From contig CAVTIZ010000003.1 in assembly GCA_963735045.1 (NCBI GenBank), forward strand, positions 1,736,001-1,800,000: a stretch of 64,000 nucleotides of DNA. Direction: 5' to 3'. The position numbers and the translations under genes are program-made. Shown here piece after piece: positions 17,907 through 26,070 of this stretch. The notes beneath the pieces are model-generated. The model worked only from the letters and a program-made list of their open reading frames with translations, was not told the origin of the DNA and made no database searches. Each line of letters opens with the position of its first letter. Position 1 is the stretch's first letter. The DNA comes from Salsipaludibacter sp963735045 (GTDB lineage Bacteria; Actinomycetota; Nitriliruptoria; Nitriliruptorales; Nitriliruptoraceae).

Positions 17907-19790
17907 ATGAGCCACTACCGCAGCAACCTGCGTGACATCCACTTCAACCTCTACGAGGTGTTCCGGATCCAGGACTGGCTGGGCACCGAGACCTACCCGG
18001 TGGACGAGGACACCGCACGCATGATGCTGACCGAGTTCGAGCGCTTCACCTCCACCGGGCCATGGGCCGACTCGTTCGTCCCCACCGACCGCACGCCGCT
18101 GGAACTGGACGCCGAGGGCAACGTCACGGTCCCCGACGAGCTGGCCGAGGCACTGGACGCCTTCTTCGAGGCCCAGTGGCACCTGCTGTCGCTGCCCCTG
18201 GACCTGGGTGGCATGGGCACCACGCCGACCGTGCGCTGGGCCGCCAACGAACTGATGGCCGGCGGCCACGCCACCGCGACGCTGTGGTTCATGGGCCCGC
18301 TGTTCGGCCAGGTCCTGGCCGAGGAGGGCACACCCGAACAGTTCGCCCGCTTCGGCCACCACATGATCCACGACCGCTGGGGCGCCACGATGGTGCTGAC
18401 CGAGCCCGACGCGGGCTCGGACGTGGGCGCCGGCGTGACCCGGGCCGTTCCGGTCGCCGCCGAGGACGGGTCCGGGCTGGGCTCGCAGTGGCACCTGTCG
18501 GGCGTCAAGCGCTTCATCACCTCCGCGGACTCCCAGACCTTCCCCAACACCGTGCACCTGGTGCTGGCCCGGCCCGAGGGCGGGGAGCCCGGCACCAAGG
18601 GCCTGCGGCTGTTCATCGTCCCCAAGTTCCACGTGCTGGATGACGACGGGACCCTGGGGGACCGCAACGGGGTCATGGTCACCAACCTCGAGGACAAGAT
18701 GGGGATCAAGGGCTCCGCCACGTGCGAGCTCACCCTGGGCGCCGACCCCGAGGTCCCCGCGGTGGGGTACCTGGTCGGCAATGCCGACGGCCACGGGGAC
18801 GGCATCGCCCAGATGTTCCGCATCATCGAGCACGCCCGCATGAGCATCGGCGTCAAGGCCATGGCGACGCTGTCCACGGGCTACCTCAACGCCCTGGACT
18901 ACGCCAAGGTCCGCCACCAGGGTCCCGACCTGACCCGGATGACGGACAAGACCGCACCGAAGGTCGCCATCATCAACCACCCGGACGTGCGCCGGCTGCT
19001 GATGGACCAGAAGGTCCACGCCGAGGGCATGCGGGCGCTGTGCACCTACGCCGCGGTCATGCAGGACCAGATCGCACTGGCCGACAGCGACGAGGAGCGA
19101 GCCGCCTGGGCCAGGCGCGAGGACCTGCTGCTGCCGCTGGTGAAGGGCTACTCGTCGGAGAAGGCCTACGAACTGCTGGCGGACTCGCTGCAGGTCTTCG
19201 GTGGCTCCGGGTTCACCCGCGACTACCCGATCGAGCAGTACATCCGCGACGCCAAGATCGACACCCTCTACGAGGGCACCACCGCGATCCAGTCGCTGGA
19301 CCTGGTGTTCCGCAAGATCGCGCGCGACAACGCCCAGACCCTGTTCTGGTTCGCCCAGCAGGTCCAGGAGACCGTCGACCACGGCCCCGACCACCTCGCC
19401 GACGAGCGCAAGGCGCTGGGCCAGGCCCTGGAGGACGTGCAGGGCCACCTCGGCCACATGCTCGGCTGGGCCATGGCCGCGCGCGACGACGTCGCCAAGG
19501 CCGGCGAGCTGTACAAGACCGGGCTCCACACGGTGTCGATGCTCGAGTCGCTGTCGGAACTGCTGATCGGCTGGCTGCTGCTGCGCCAGGCCGAGGTGGC
19601 CCACGACGCCCTCGGCGGTGACGGCGGGGCGTCGGACCGTCCGGCGGGTCGCGACACCGACTTCTACACCGGCAAGGTCGCGACCGCCCGCTACTGGGCC
19701 CGCACGGTGCTGCCCCGCACCCGGTTCCGGCGCGAACAGGCCATGGCCGAGGACGGCTCCCTGATGGACCTCCCCGAGGCCGCCTTCTAG
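17907..19790 (+). CDS. Acyl-CoA dehydrogenase, long C-terminally extended type
   Basis: 627 residues, longer than short/medium-chain enzymes (about 380) and like the FadE5/DUF-extended class with an added C-terminal helical domain. Motifs include MVLTEPDAGSDVGAG (FAD and substrate loop), GVKRFITSAD, the helical core KAMATLSTGYLNALDYAKVR and QVFGGSGFTRDYPIEQYIRDAKIDTLYEGTT near 430-465, in which the Glu of YEGT is the likely catalytic base. It oxidises acyl-CoA to enoyl-CoA with FAD. I chose the ATG at 17907 because GAGGA lies seven bases upstream and the longer frame crosses the operator. Confidence 0.93.
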   Translation: MSHYRSNLRDIHFNLYEVFRIQDWLGTETYPVDEDTARMMLTEFERFTSTGPWADSFVPTDRTPLELDAEGNVTVPDELAEALDAFFEAQWHLLSLPLDLGGMGTTPTVRWAANELMAGGHATATLWFMGPLFGQVLAEEGTPEQFARFGHHMIHDRWGATMVLTEPDAGSDVGAGVTRAVPVAAEDGSGLGSQWHLSGVKRFITSADSQTFPNTVHLVLARPEGGEPGTKGLRLFIVPKFHVLDDDGTLGDRNGVMVTNLEDKMGIKGSATCELTLGADPEVPAVGYLVGNADGHGDGIAQMFRIIEHARMSIGVKAMATLSTGYLNALDYAKVRHQGPDLTRMTDKTAPKVAIINHPDVRRLLMDQKVHAEGMRALCTYAAVMQDQIALADSDEERAAWARREDLLLPLVKGYSSEKAYELLADSLQVFGGSGFTRDYPIEQYIRDAKIDTLYEGTTAIQSLDLVFRKIARDNAQTLFWFAQQVQETVDHGPDHLADERKALGQALEDVQGHLGHMLGWAMAARDDVAKAGELYKTGLHTVSMLESLSELLIGWLLLRQAEVAHDALGGDGGASDRPAGRDTDFYTGKVATARYWARTVLPRTRFRREQAMAEDGSLMDLPEAAF

Positions 19791-19890
19791 CCCCACCCAG
19801 CCTTCTCGCCCCACCCCACCGGACCCACCCCGCCACCCACTGGACCCGCCACCCCACCACCCCACCGGCCCGCCACCCCGCGCCGGGACC

Positions 19891-19935
19891 CCGGCCCGCC
19901 ACCCACCGGCCCGCCACCCACCGGCCCGCCGCCCC
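19891..19935. repeat. 15-bp tandem repeat, three units
   Basis: Unit CCGGCCCGCCACCCA, the third copy with two changes, inside a longer C-rich stretch with the same words in looser order. It begins about 100 bases after the acyl-CoA dehydrogenase stop. Confidence 0.8.
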
Positions 19936-19951
19936 TGCGCCGGGGACCCAC

Positions 19952-20007
19952 CCCGCCACCGTGTGCGTTCCTGCCGGTCTGTCGGCCCGAACGCACACGG
20001 TGGCGGG
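19952..20007. terminator. 19-bp perfect hairpin, likely strong terminator or dispersed palindrome
   Basis: Arms 19952-19970 and 19989-20007 are exact reverse complements (CCCGCCACCGTGTGCGTTC and its partner) around an 18-base loop that can itself pair (GCCG with CGGC). There is no T-run. The stem is longer and more exact than needed for termination, so it could also be a copy of a repeated palindromic element. Confidence 0.6.
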
Positions 20008-20070
20008 TGATACGTCGACGGGGGAATCGAGCGGGATCGGGCGGTGTGCGAACACTCGCGCAACGGGGTC

Positions 20071-20100
20071 TTGTGCCCCTTCGGGGACCTGATGTATGGT
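20071..20100 (+). promoter_or_regulatory. Sigma-70-type promoter for the leader-peptide unit
   Basis: -35 TTGTGC at 20071-20076 and -10 TATGGT at 20095-20100 are 18 bases apart, with a TG one base ahead of the -10. This gives a leader of about 60 bases before the first small ORF. It is among the most recognisable promoters in the window. Confidence 0.6.
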
Positions 20101-20168
20101 CCTGCGGACCCGGGAGGGACGACTCCCGACCGGACCGCACGACGACCACGACCACGGGAGGTGAGCCA

Positions 20169-20240
20169 ATGATGCGGACTCGAATTCCTGCATTCCTCGC
20201 CACCCGCCGGGTCACGGCGTCGTGCTCCAGGTCGGCATAG
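20169..20240 (+). CDS. Short leader-peptide-like ORF (23 residues)
   Basis: A 23-codon ORF with a very strong ribosome binding site (GGGAGGTGAG) five to nine bases ahead of its ATG. The peptide is Arg-rich and ends TRRVTASCSRSA. The RR...C-R-S/A ending loosely recalls the putative leader peptides placed before sulfur-metabolism genes in actinobacteria. The stop codon falls in the loop of an 8-bp hairpin, and a second longer hairpin follows. The layout fits translation-coupled attenuation of the next small gene, but no ligand can be named. Confidence 0.45.
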   Translation: MMRTRIPAFLATRRVTASCSRSA

Positions 20241-20293
20241 CCCGACCTGTCCCGAGAAACGACGCGGTGGCCAGTGGCCACCGCGTTTCGTCG
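20228..20293 (+). promoter_or_regulatory. Tandem hairpins after the leader ORF, possible attenuator
   Basis: Hairpin 1 (20228-20249) has an exact 8-bp stem, CAGGTCGG / CCGACCTG, with the leader ORF's TAG in its loop. Hairpin 2 (20256-20289) has a 9-bp stem GCGGTGGCC / GGCCACCGC, a 3-base bulge and a further GAAAC / GTTTC pairing. A ribosome stopping on the leader would block hairpin 1. No T-run follows hairpin 2, so it may act on translation or stability instead. Confidence 0.45.
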
Positions 20294-20365
20294 TCCTCGA
20301 GACCATTCGTCGATCCGACTCGCGTGGCCACGGACCATCCGTCCCACACCCACGAGGATCGAACC

Positions 20366-20542
20366 ATGGACCCCATGCTCCACCTGCACCTGCACGAGGC
20401 ACGCCGCGACGCGTCACTGCGTCGGCGCCACCTGTCGCAGGCCCAACGACCGCGTCCTCCCGGAGCCAGCCGCCACCTGGTGGCCCGGGGACTGCGCCGC
20501 CTGGCCGACTGGCTGGAGGCTCCCGCCCCGGCCCGCGCCTGA
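20366..20542 (+). CDS. Small basic protein, 58 residues, unknown
   Basis: An ATG at 20366 with GAGGA seven bases upstream opens a 58-residue ORF: an N-terminal LHLHLHEARRD stretch and an Arg-rich helical remainder ending LADWLEAPAPARA. Small Arg/His proteins of this shape are common and uncharacterised in actinobacteria. It is probably the gene served by the promoter, leader ORF and hairpins upstream, and a strong terminator hairpin follows its stop directly, so it would be expressed as a separate unit. Confidence 0.6.
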   Translation: MDPMLHLHLHEARRDASLRRRHLSQAQRPRPPGASRHLVARGLRRLADWLEAPAPARA

Positions 20543-20545
20543 GTC

Positions 20546-20580
20546 ACGACGGCCGCCCGACCTGTTCGGGCGGCCGTCGT
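20546..20580 (+). terminator. 15-bp perfect terminator hairpin
   Basis: Arms 20546-20560 and 20566-20580 (ACGACGGCCGCCCGA and its exact complement) surround a 5-base loop, three bases after the stop of the small basic protein. It is a strong GC hairpin without a T-run, the usual form in high-GC actinobacteria. Confidence 0.75.
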
Positions 20581-20730
20581 CGCATGTGCGCACGATCGCG
20601 GGAGCCAGGCCGGCCACCCGCACCCGGATCATCCCCAGGCCGAACGGCCTGACCGGCGGGTGCGCGGCAGTGGTTGGCTGGCGAGTTCGGCCGGACGACC
20701 CACCGGCACCATCCCGTGAAAGGCGCGTCC

Positions 20731-21345
20731 GTGACCAGCGGCCAACTCCTCGTCATCCTCGTCGTCGTGGCCGTCGTGATCGCCCTGGTGGTCGCACTGC
20801 TGGCGTCGCGACGGTCGCGCATGCAGGCCGAGCAACGGGAACGCGACGACCACCACCGCCACGAGGCCGCGGCGCTGCGTGAGGAGGCACGGACCCACGA
20901 GCCCGAGGTCGGCGAACGGCTGGAGGAGGTCCGCCGCGCGGAGGGCGAGGAGGAGACGGCCCGTGCCGAGGCCGAGCGCGCGCGGGCCGAGGCCGAGCGG
21001 GTCGAGGCACGGGCCCGGGATGCCGCCGCGGCCACCGCGGAACAGCGCGAGAACGTGCGCCGTGCTGCCGCCGACCGCGACGAGCTGCTGGCGCGTGCGG
21101 ACGACCTCGACCCCGACACCGACGTGCGGGGGACCACGGACCACGACCAGCCGACCGACCAGCCACACCACGAGCCGGGCGACCAGCCACACCGGGACCC
21201 CGAACCGTCCCCCGACGACGTGGAGGCGCCGCCACCGCACCCGGACCGGGGCCCCGACCCGTCGTCGACCGACACGCCGCCACCCCCGGACCCAGCCCGT
21301 CCGGGCGATGCCGAGCAGCTGCCCCCACCCCCGCCGAGTGCCTGA
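20731..21345 (+). CDS. Membrane-anchored coiled-coil protein with Pro/Asp-rich tail
   Basis: 204 residues. The N-terminal helix (LLVILVVVAVVIALVVALLA) anchors a charged coiled coil of about 85 residues (AEAERARAEAERVEARARDAA repeats), followed by a disordered tail rich in Pro, Asp and His. I chose the GTG at 20731, with GAAAGG just upstream, over the 20674 start, whose extra residues lack coding character. Proteins with this plan occur near cell-wall genes in actinobacteria, and a penicillin-binding protein gene follows, but a functional link is only suggested by proximity. Confidence 0.7.
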   Translation: MTSGQLLVILVVVAVVIALVVALLASRRSRMQAEQRERDDHHRHEAAALREEARTHEPEVGERLEEVRRAEGEEETARAEAERARAEAERVEARARDAAAATAEQRENVRRAAADRDELLARADDLDPDTDVRGTTDHDQPTDQPHHEPGDQPHRDPEPSPDDVEAPPPHPDRGPDPSSTDTPPPPDPARPGDAEQLPPPPPSA

Positions 21346-21447
21346 CGACCGGCGCGTGGCACGCGCCGCCCGGACGGCCCGCCGGAGCCCGTCCGGGCGG
21401 TGACCGGATGCCCGGGTCCGCACCCCCGAGCGGATACCGTCCTGCAG

Positions 21448-23673
21448 ATGGCTGCTTCTCGTTCGACCCGTTCCCCACGCGCAGGGCGTCGTCGCTGGAC
21501 CCGCTGGCTGGCATGGTTGACCGTCCCGCTGGTGCTGATCGGCCTCGTCGTCGCGGCCACGCTGTTCGTGCTGTTCGTGCGGATCCCGTTGCCCGACGAC
21601 ATCGCGCCCGGCGCCACCGAGGTGCTGGACCGCGAGGGCCAGGTCGTGGGCACGCTGGCCGGTGACGTCACCCGTACCGACGTCGAGTTGGGCGACCTGC
21701 CCGAGTCCGTCGGACTGGCCGTGCTGTCGGCCGAGGACCGGGACTTCTACACCCACCAGGGCGTGTCCCCGTTGGGCATCGCCCGGGCCCTGTTCGTCAA
21801 CGTCCGTGCCGGCCAGATCGAGCAGGGCGGGTCCACCCTGACCCAGCAGTACGTCAAGAACGCCGTCGTCGGCGACGACCAGACCCTGACCCGCAAGGTC
21901 AACGAGGCCGCGATCGCGATCAAGCTCGAACGCAGCGTCGACAAGGACACGATCCTTGGCTGGTACCTCAACGCGATCTACTGGGGTCGGGGCTCGGTCG
22001 GCATCGGCGCCGCGGCCGAGACCTACTTCGGGATCCCGGCCGACGAGCTGACCCTCAACCAGTCTGCCACCCTGGCGGGAATCATCCAGGCGCCGGAGGG
22101 GCTGGATCCGGCCGAGGAGCCGGAAGCCGCCGACCGACGCCGCATCTACGTGCTCGACGGGATGCTGGAGCAGGGCTGGATCGACCAGGCCACCCACGAC
22201 CAGACCGTGGACGAGGGCCTGCCCGACGTGTCCACCGACACCGCCGCGGCCTCGCGCCCCGCGCCGTACTACCTCGAGGCGGTCACCGACGAGCTGGTCG
22301 ACCTGCTCGGCGACGGCGCCATCGCCCAGGACCTCGTGATCGAGACGGGACTGGACCAGAAGGCCCAGGAGGCCGCCGAGGACGTCGTGTCCGAGGGCAT
22401 CGCCAACGCCGACTTCGACGCCGAGGACCTGTCGGGGGCCCTGGTGTCGCTGGAGCCGACCACCGGCGAGGTGGTCACCCTGGTCGGCGGGCCCGACTTC
22501 GGCGACCAGCAGTTCAACGTCGCCACCGACGGCCTGCGCCAGATCGGTTCGACCTTCAAGGCCTTCACGGCCACGGCCGCCTTCGACACCGGCTTCTCCC
22601 CGGCCGCCGAGTTCGACGCGCCAGCCGAGATCGAGGTCGACGACGACGCGGTCGGGGGCGAGGACGGCGACCCCGGGGTGGTCCACGACTACGCCGACGA
22701 GGATCGCGGCGACATCAGCATCCGCGAGGCCACGGCCGTGTCGGCCAACACGGCGTTCGTCAACATCCAGCGCGAGGTCGGGCCCGACGAGGTGGCCGAC
22801 ATGGCCGCGACGCTCGGACTGCCCGCCGAGCGACCGGCACCCGACGGCCAGGAGGAACCCACGTTCTCGTTGGGCGACTCGATGACCCTGGGTGTGGACG
22901 AGTTCACGCCGATGGAACTGACGCAGGCCTACGGGACCCTGGCCGGCGAGGGCGCCCGCATCGATGCCCACCTCATCCGCCGGATCACCACGGCCGACGG
23001 CGAGGAGCTCTACCTCGCCGCCACGACCCCCGACGAGGTGGTCGACGCCAACGTGTCGGCGGCGACGACGTCGGTGCTCGCGACCGCGGTGACGGACGGC
23101 ACCGGGTCGGCCGCGGCGTTGGACGACCGTCCGGTCGCCGGCAAGACCGGGACCACCCAGGGCGGTGCGGACGGCTGGTTCGCAGGCTTCGTCCCGCAAC
23201 GGGCGACCGTCGTGTGGGTCGGCCGACTGGACTCCAACCAGCCGATCGACGGTCTGTCGGGGGCGAACCTCCCCGCCGAGATGTGGCACGACTTCATGCA
23301 GGTCGCGGTCGCCGACCTCGAGCCCCAGGGCTTCCCCGAGCCCGACCTCGACGCCTTCGACCGCGGGGCGCCCTCCCCCACGCCGTCCCCGACACCGAGT
23401 CCGACCCCGTCGCCGACACCCTCCCCCACCCCGTCCCCGACACCCAGCCCCACGCCGTCGCCGACACCGAGTCCCACCCCGTCGCCGACACCCAGCCCGA
23501 CCCCGTCCCCGACACCCAGCCCGACCCCGTCGCCCACGCCCAGCCCGACCCCGACGCCGTCGCCGACCCCGGCGGCACCCACGCCCACGGCGGTGCCGTC
23601 GCCGACGGTGACGCCCACGGCCCTGGCCGACGGACCCGGCCGGACGGGCGACCGGTCGATCACCACTCGCTAG
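21448..23673 (+). CDS. Class A penicillin-binding protein (transglycosylase/transpeptidase)
   Basis: 741-residue bifunctional peptidoglycan synthase. A short basic N-terminus and one membrane helix (about 25-45) precede the GT51 domain with EDRDFYTHQGVS and GGSTLTQQYVKN, whose Glu is catalytic. The transpeptidase domain has SxxK (STFK, near 370), SxN (SAN, near 430) and KTGT (near 565). It polymerises lipid II and crosslinks stem peptides outside the membrane. The last 100 or so residues are a disordered tail of Ser-Pro-Thr-Pro repeats. I chose the ATG at 21448 because it directly precedes the basic anchor; the ribosome site is weak. Confidence 0.95.
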   Translation: MAASRSTRSPRAGRRRWTRWLAWLTVPLVLIGLVVAATLFVLFVRIPLPDDIAPGATEVLDREGQVVGTLAGDVTRTDVELGDLPESVGLAVLSAEDRDFYTHQGVSPLGIARALFVNVRAGQIEQGGSTLTQQYVKNAVVGDDQTLTRKVNEAAIAIKLERSVDKDTILGWYLNAIYWGRGSVGIGAAAETYFGIPADELTLNQSATLAGIIQAPEGLDPAEEPEAADRRRIYVLDGMLEQGWIDQATHDQTVDEGLPDVSTDTAAASRPAPYYLEAVTDELVDLLGDGAIAQDLVIETGLDQKAQEAAEDVVSEGIANADFDAEDLSGALVSLEPTTGEVVTLVGGPDFGDQQFNVATDGLRQIGSTFKAFTATAAFDTGFSPAAEFDAPAEIEVDDDAVGGEDGDPGVVHDYADEDRGDISIREATAVSANTAFVNIQREVGPDEVADMAATLGLPAERPAPDGQEEPTFSLGDSMTLGVDEFTPMELTQAYGTLAGEGARIDAHLIRRITTADGEELYLAATTPDEVVDANVSAATTSVLATAVTDGTGSAAALDDRPVAGKTGTTQGGADGWFAGFVPQRATVVWVGRLDSNQPIDGLSGANLPAEMWHDFMQVAVADLEPQGFPEPDLDAFDRGAPSPTPSPTPSPTPSPTPSPTPSPTPSPTPSPTPSPTPSPTPSPTPSPTPSPTPSPTPSPTPTPSPTPAAPTPTAVPSPTVTPTALADGPGRTGDRSITTR
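23374..23560. repeat. 12-bp tandem repeat coding for SPTP units in the PBP tail
   Basis: About fifteen copies of a 12-bp unit (variants of TCCCCGACACCG/AGTCCGACCCCG) encode Ser-Pro-Thr-Pro. Synonymous differences between units show the array is kept at protein level rather than being a fresh duplication. It likely spans or attaches to the cell wall. Confidence 0.9.
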
Positions 23674-23677
23674 GCCC

Positions 23678-24433
23678 TCAGCCCGACCAGGTCCGCAGGT
23701 CGACGGCCTCCCCGGTCGGGACGTCGCCGTCCAGCAACGCCCAGGTCTGCGCCGCGACGGCGTCGGTGTCTCGCAGCTCACCCGCCTCGTGCGCCTCGCG
23801 GAACTTGTCGACGCGCGGGAAGTCGCGGGCGTCGGTGTCCCGGATGAGTTCCTGCATCCCGGTGGCGACCAGGCCGGGTGACACACCCACGACCTCCACG
23901 CCACCCCGCTCGGCCTGTTCGACCGCCACGGTGGCGACCCAGTGGTCCACCGCCGCCTTGGACGGCCCGTAGGTCGACCAGCCGGCGTAGACGGACCCGG
24001 CCGCACCGGAGGTCAGCTGGCACAGCTGGCGTCGGCCCGGCCGGCCCCGGACCGCGGACAGGAAGGCCTGGCCAACGGCGATCGCGGCCACGACGTTGAG
24101 CTGCATGGCCGCGACGACCGCGGACGTGTCGACCTCGCCGGCGAAGCCGATCGGCTGGATGGTGGCCGCCGCGTGGACGAGCACCACGCGACCACCCGGG
24201 CTGCCGCCGGCAGCGGCGTCGACCAGACCCAGGGCGGTGTCCACGGCGGCGACCGCCCGATCCCCGTCGGACAGGTCCGCGGCGACGTGGGTCGTGCCTG
24301 CCGGGCCCGGCGACCGCTGGATCGTCACGACGGGACCACGCGCCGACGCCCGGGCGGCGATGGCCGCACCGATCCCGCCCGACGCGCCGGTGACGATCGT
24401 TCGCTGCGAGGTGGCCACGGGTGCTCCGGTCAT
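23678..24433 (-). CDS. Short-chain dehydrogenase/reductase
   Basis: 251 residues with the classical SDR cofactor motif TGASGGIG (near 15-22), a central NVVAAI in place of NNAG-type residues, and the catalytic Ser...Tyr-x3-Lys set (LTSGAAG; YGPSK near 155-160). It is an NAD(P)-dependent oxidoreductase of unknown substrate, YciK/SepR-like in overall form. I chose the ATG at 24433, with GGGGTGG upstream; a GTG at 24445 is possible. It converges on the PBP gene with only four bases between stops. Confidence 0.85.
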   Translation of the reverse strand: MTGAPVATSQRTIVTGASGGIGAAIAARASARGPVVTIQRSPGPAGTTHVAADLSDGDRAVAAVDTALGLVDAAAGGSPGGRVVLVHAAATIQPIGFAGEVDTSAVVAAMQLNVVAAIAVGQAFLSAVRGRPGRRQLCQLTSGAAGSVYAGWSTYGPSKAAVDHWVATVAVEQAERGGVEVVGVSPGLVATGMQELIRDTDARDFPRVDKFREAHEAGELRDTDAVAAQTWALLDGDVPTGEAVDLRTWSG

Positions 24434-24552
24434 CGGTCGGACCACCCCGAGGGTGCCACCCGGACCGCCGGTCCGCGACGCCGTGACGACCTGGCACCGA
24501 GCGGCTCCCCCGAGGACCTACGATCGACGGGTCGTCGACCATCGGACCGACC

Positions 24553-25314
24553 GTGCACACCCTGGCGCGTGGTGCGGTCGCCACCGTGGTCGCCGTGGCC
24601 CTGGTCACGGTCGGCATCGGGATCGCGCGGTGGGGCATGGGGGCGGTCGAGGTCACGGCGCGCGACGCCCGGAGCGTGGCCGCGGCGTCCACGGCGGTCC
24701 CGTCCGGCGACGGGTGGGCGGCCTGGGGAGCCCGCGCCGACGGCACGCCGTTGCGCTGGGACCCCTGCCGGCCCATCGACTGGGTCGTGCGCCCCGACGA
24801 CCCGGCGTGGCTGGTCGACGTCGCCTCCACGGCGTTGCGACGGGTCGGACGTGACGCCGGCGTGACCTTCCGCCACCGGGGCCGGGCCGCGACCGAGGTC
24901 GGACCACGACGCTCGACGATGGACGGTGCGGCCTGGGCCCCGGTCGTGGTCACGCTGGTGGACCCCGACGAGGTCGACTGGCTCGACGGTGACGAGCGTG
25001 CCCTGGCGGTCCCCGTGCTGGTCGGGGACGTGTTCGTCACCGGGCAGGTCCTGCTCGACGCCGACACCGACCTCGACGACGGGTTCACGGATCGTCGTGG
25101 CTCGTGGGGGGCGACCCTGCTCCACGAGGCCGCGCACCTGGTCGGCCTCGACCACGTGGAGGACCCGGACCAGTTGCTCTACCCCTTCCCGTTGCCCGGT
25201 CCGGCGACGCTGGGCGACGGCGACCGACGGGGACTGGCGGCGCTGCGGGCCGACGGCGGCTGCCTCGACGCCGGCCCGGTCCGCGACCTGGTCGTCGACG
25301 ACCCGCGACCCTGA
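24553..25314 (+). CDS. Secreted or anchored metzincin-like zinc protease
   Basis: 253 residues: an N-terminal hydrophobic anchor (TVVAVALVTVGIGIARWGM), then a domain with the zinc signature LLHEAAHLVGLDH, which is the full HExxHxxGxxH pattern of matrixin-type metzincins (three His ligands, catalytic Glu). Downstream LYPFPLP takes the place of the Met-turn, without an obvious Met. The start of the mature part (LRWDPCRPIDWVV) matches matrixin-like actinobacterial proteins that begin with a WDPC..I.Y motif. Substrate unknown. Four genes in the same direction follow closely. Confidence 0.82.
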   Translation: MHTLARGAVATVVAVALVTVGIGIARWGMGAVEVTARDARSVAAASTAVPSGDGWAAWGARADGTPLRWDPCRPIDWVVRPDDPAWLVDVASTALRRVGRDAGVTFRHRGRAATEVGPRRSTMDGAAWAPVVVTLVDPDEVDWLDGDERALAVPVLVGDVFVTGQVLLDADTDLDDGFTDRRGSWGATLLHEAAHLVGLDHVEDPDQLLYPFPLPGPATLGDGDRRGLAALRADGGCLDAGPVRDLVVDDPRP

Positions 25315-25323
25315 GGAACGCCC

Positions 25324-26010
25324 ATGCCCACGCGACTGCCCATGTTCCCCCTCGGCTCTCCCCTGGTGCCGGGCATGGGGCTGCCGCTCCAGGTCTTCGA
25401 ACCCCGCTACCACGACCTGGTCCGGGACGTGCTGGCCGACGACGACTGCTTCGGGGTGACCATGATCACCCGCGGCCACGAGGTCGGCGGCGGCGACCTC
25501 CGGTCCTCGATCGGCGTTCGCGCCGAGATCCTGCGTCACCAACAACTCGAGGACGGGCGTCGCGTGGTGCTGGCCCTGGGACGTGACCGCTTCCGCGTGG
25601 TGCGCTGGCTCCGCGACGACCCTTACCCTCTCGCTGAGGTCGAGGATTGGCCCGATGAGCTCCCCCCCGCCGTCGCGACCTCGCGCGACGACCTGCCGCC
25701 GGGCGGGCCCGGGGGGTCCGCTCCACCACCGCTGGGTCGTCTCGACGTGCAGGCACGCCTGGACGACATCGTGGCACTGCTGGCCAGCCAGGTCGACGAG
25801 GAGGACCGTGGGCCGCTCATCGAGTCCTCGACCCTGCCCCGGGACCCGGACGCCGCGATCTGGCAGGCCACGATGGTGGCCGACCTCGGTCCCCTCGACC
25901 GCCAGCGACTCCTCGAGGCACCCGGGCGCACCGAACGTCTCCCACTGCTGGTCGCACTGCTGGAGGAACGCCGGGACGTGCTGGCCTTCACGCTGGCCCA
26001 GCACGACTGA
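25324..26010 (+). CDS. LON N-terminal-domain protein
   Basis: 228 residues consisting of a LON substrate-binding domain alone, without the ATPase or protease: PMFPLGSPLVPGMGLPLQVFEPRYHDLV at the start and GVRAEILRHQQLEDGRRVVLALGRDRFRV in the middle, then a helical end. Stand-alone LON-N proteins are common in actinobacteria and may bind unfolded or regulatory protein segments. It follows the metzincin stop by nine bases, so the two are probably co-transcribed; a joint role in protein turnover is only a guess. Confidence 0.88.
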   Translation: MPTRLPMFPLGSPLVPGMGLPLQVFEPRYHDLVRDVLADDDCFGVTMITRGHEVGGGDLRSSIGVRAEILRHQQLEDGRRVVLALGRDRFRVVRWLRDDPYPLAEVEDWPDELPPAVATSRDDLPPGGPGGSAPPPLGRLDVQARLDDIVALLASQVDEEDRGPLIESSTLPRDPDAAIWQATMVADLGPLDRQRLLEAPGRTERLPLLVALLEERRDVLAFTLAQHD

Positions 26011-26070
26011 CCGCGTCCGCTTCGTATGCTGGACGCCGCCAGCGACCCGCCCGCGACCCCGAGCCCGTCC

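Larger units (their letters stand above)
19791..20068. other. Gene-free GC-rich stretch with repeats and a long hairpin
   Basis: No convincing ORF between the acyl-CoA dehydrogenase stop and the promoter at 20071. It begins with degenerate CCACC-rich repeats, contains three 15-bp units at 19891-19935, and then a 19-bp perfect inverted repeat at 19952-20007. Confidence 0.7.

Noticed and set aside
17838..20417. 859-codon open frame opposite the acyl-CoA dehydrogenase gene
   Set aside because: Mirror of a strongly conserved gene and lacks any motif; the divergent operator also lies inside it.
23374..23560. Repeat array resembling a CRISPR
   Set aside because: 12-bp in-frame units coding for SPTP, no spacers and no cas genes.
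20629..24006. 1,125-codon open frame on the - strand
   Set aside because: Antisense to the penicillin-binding protein and coiled-coil genes; no recognisable domain, only low-complexity residues.
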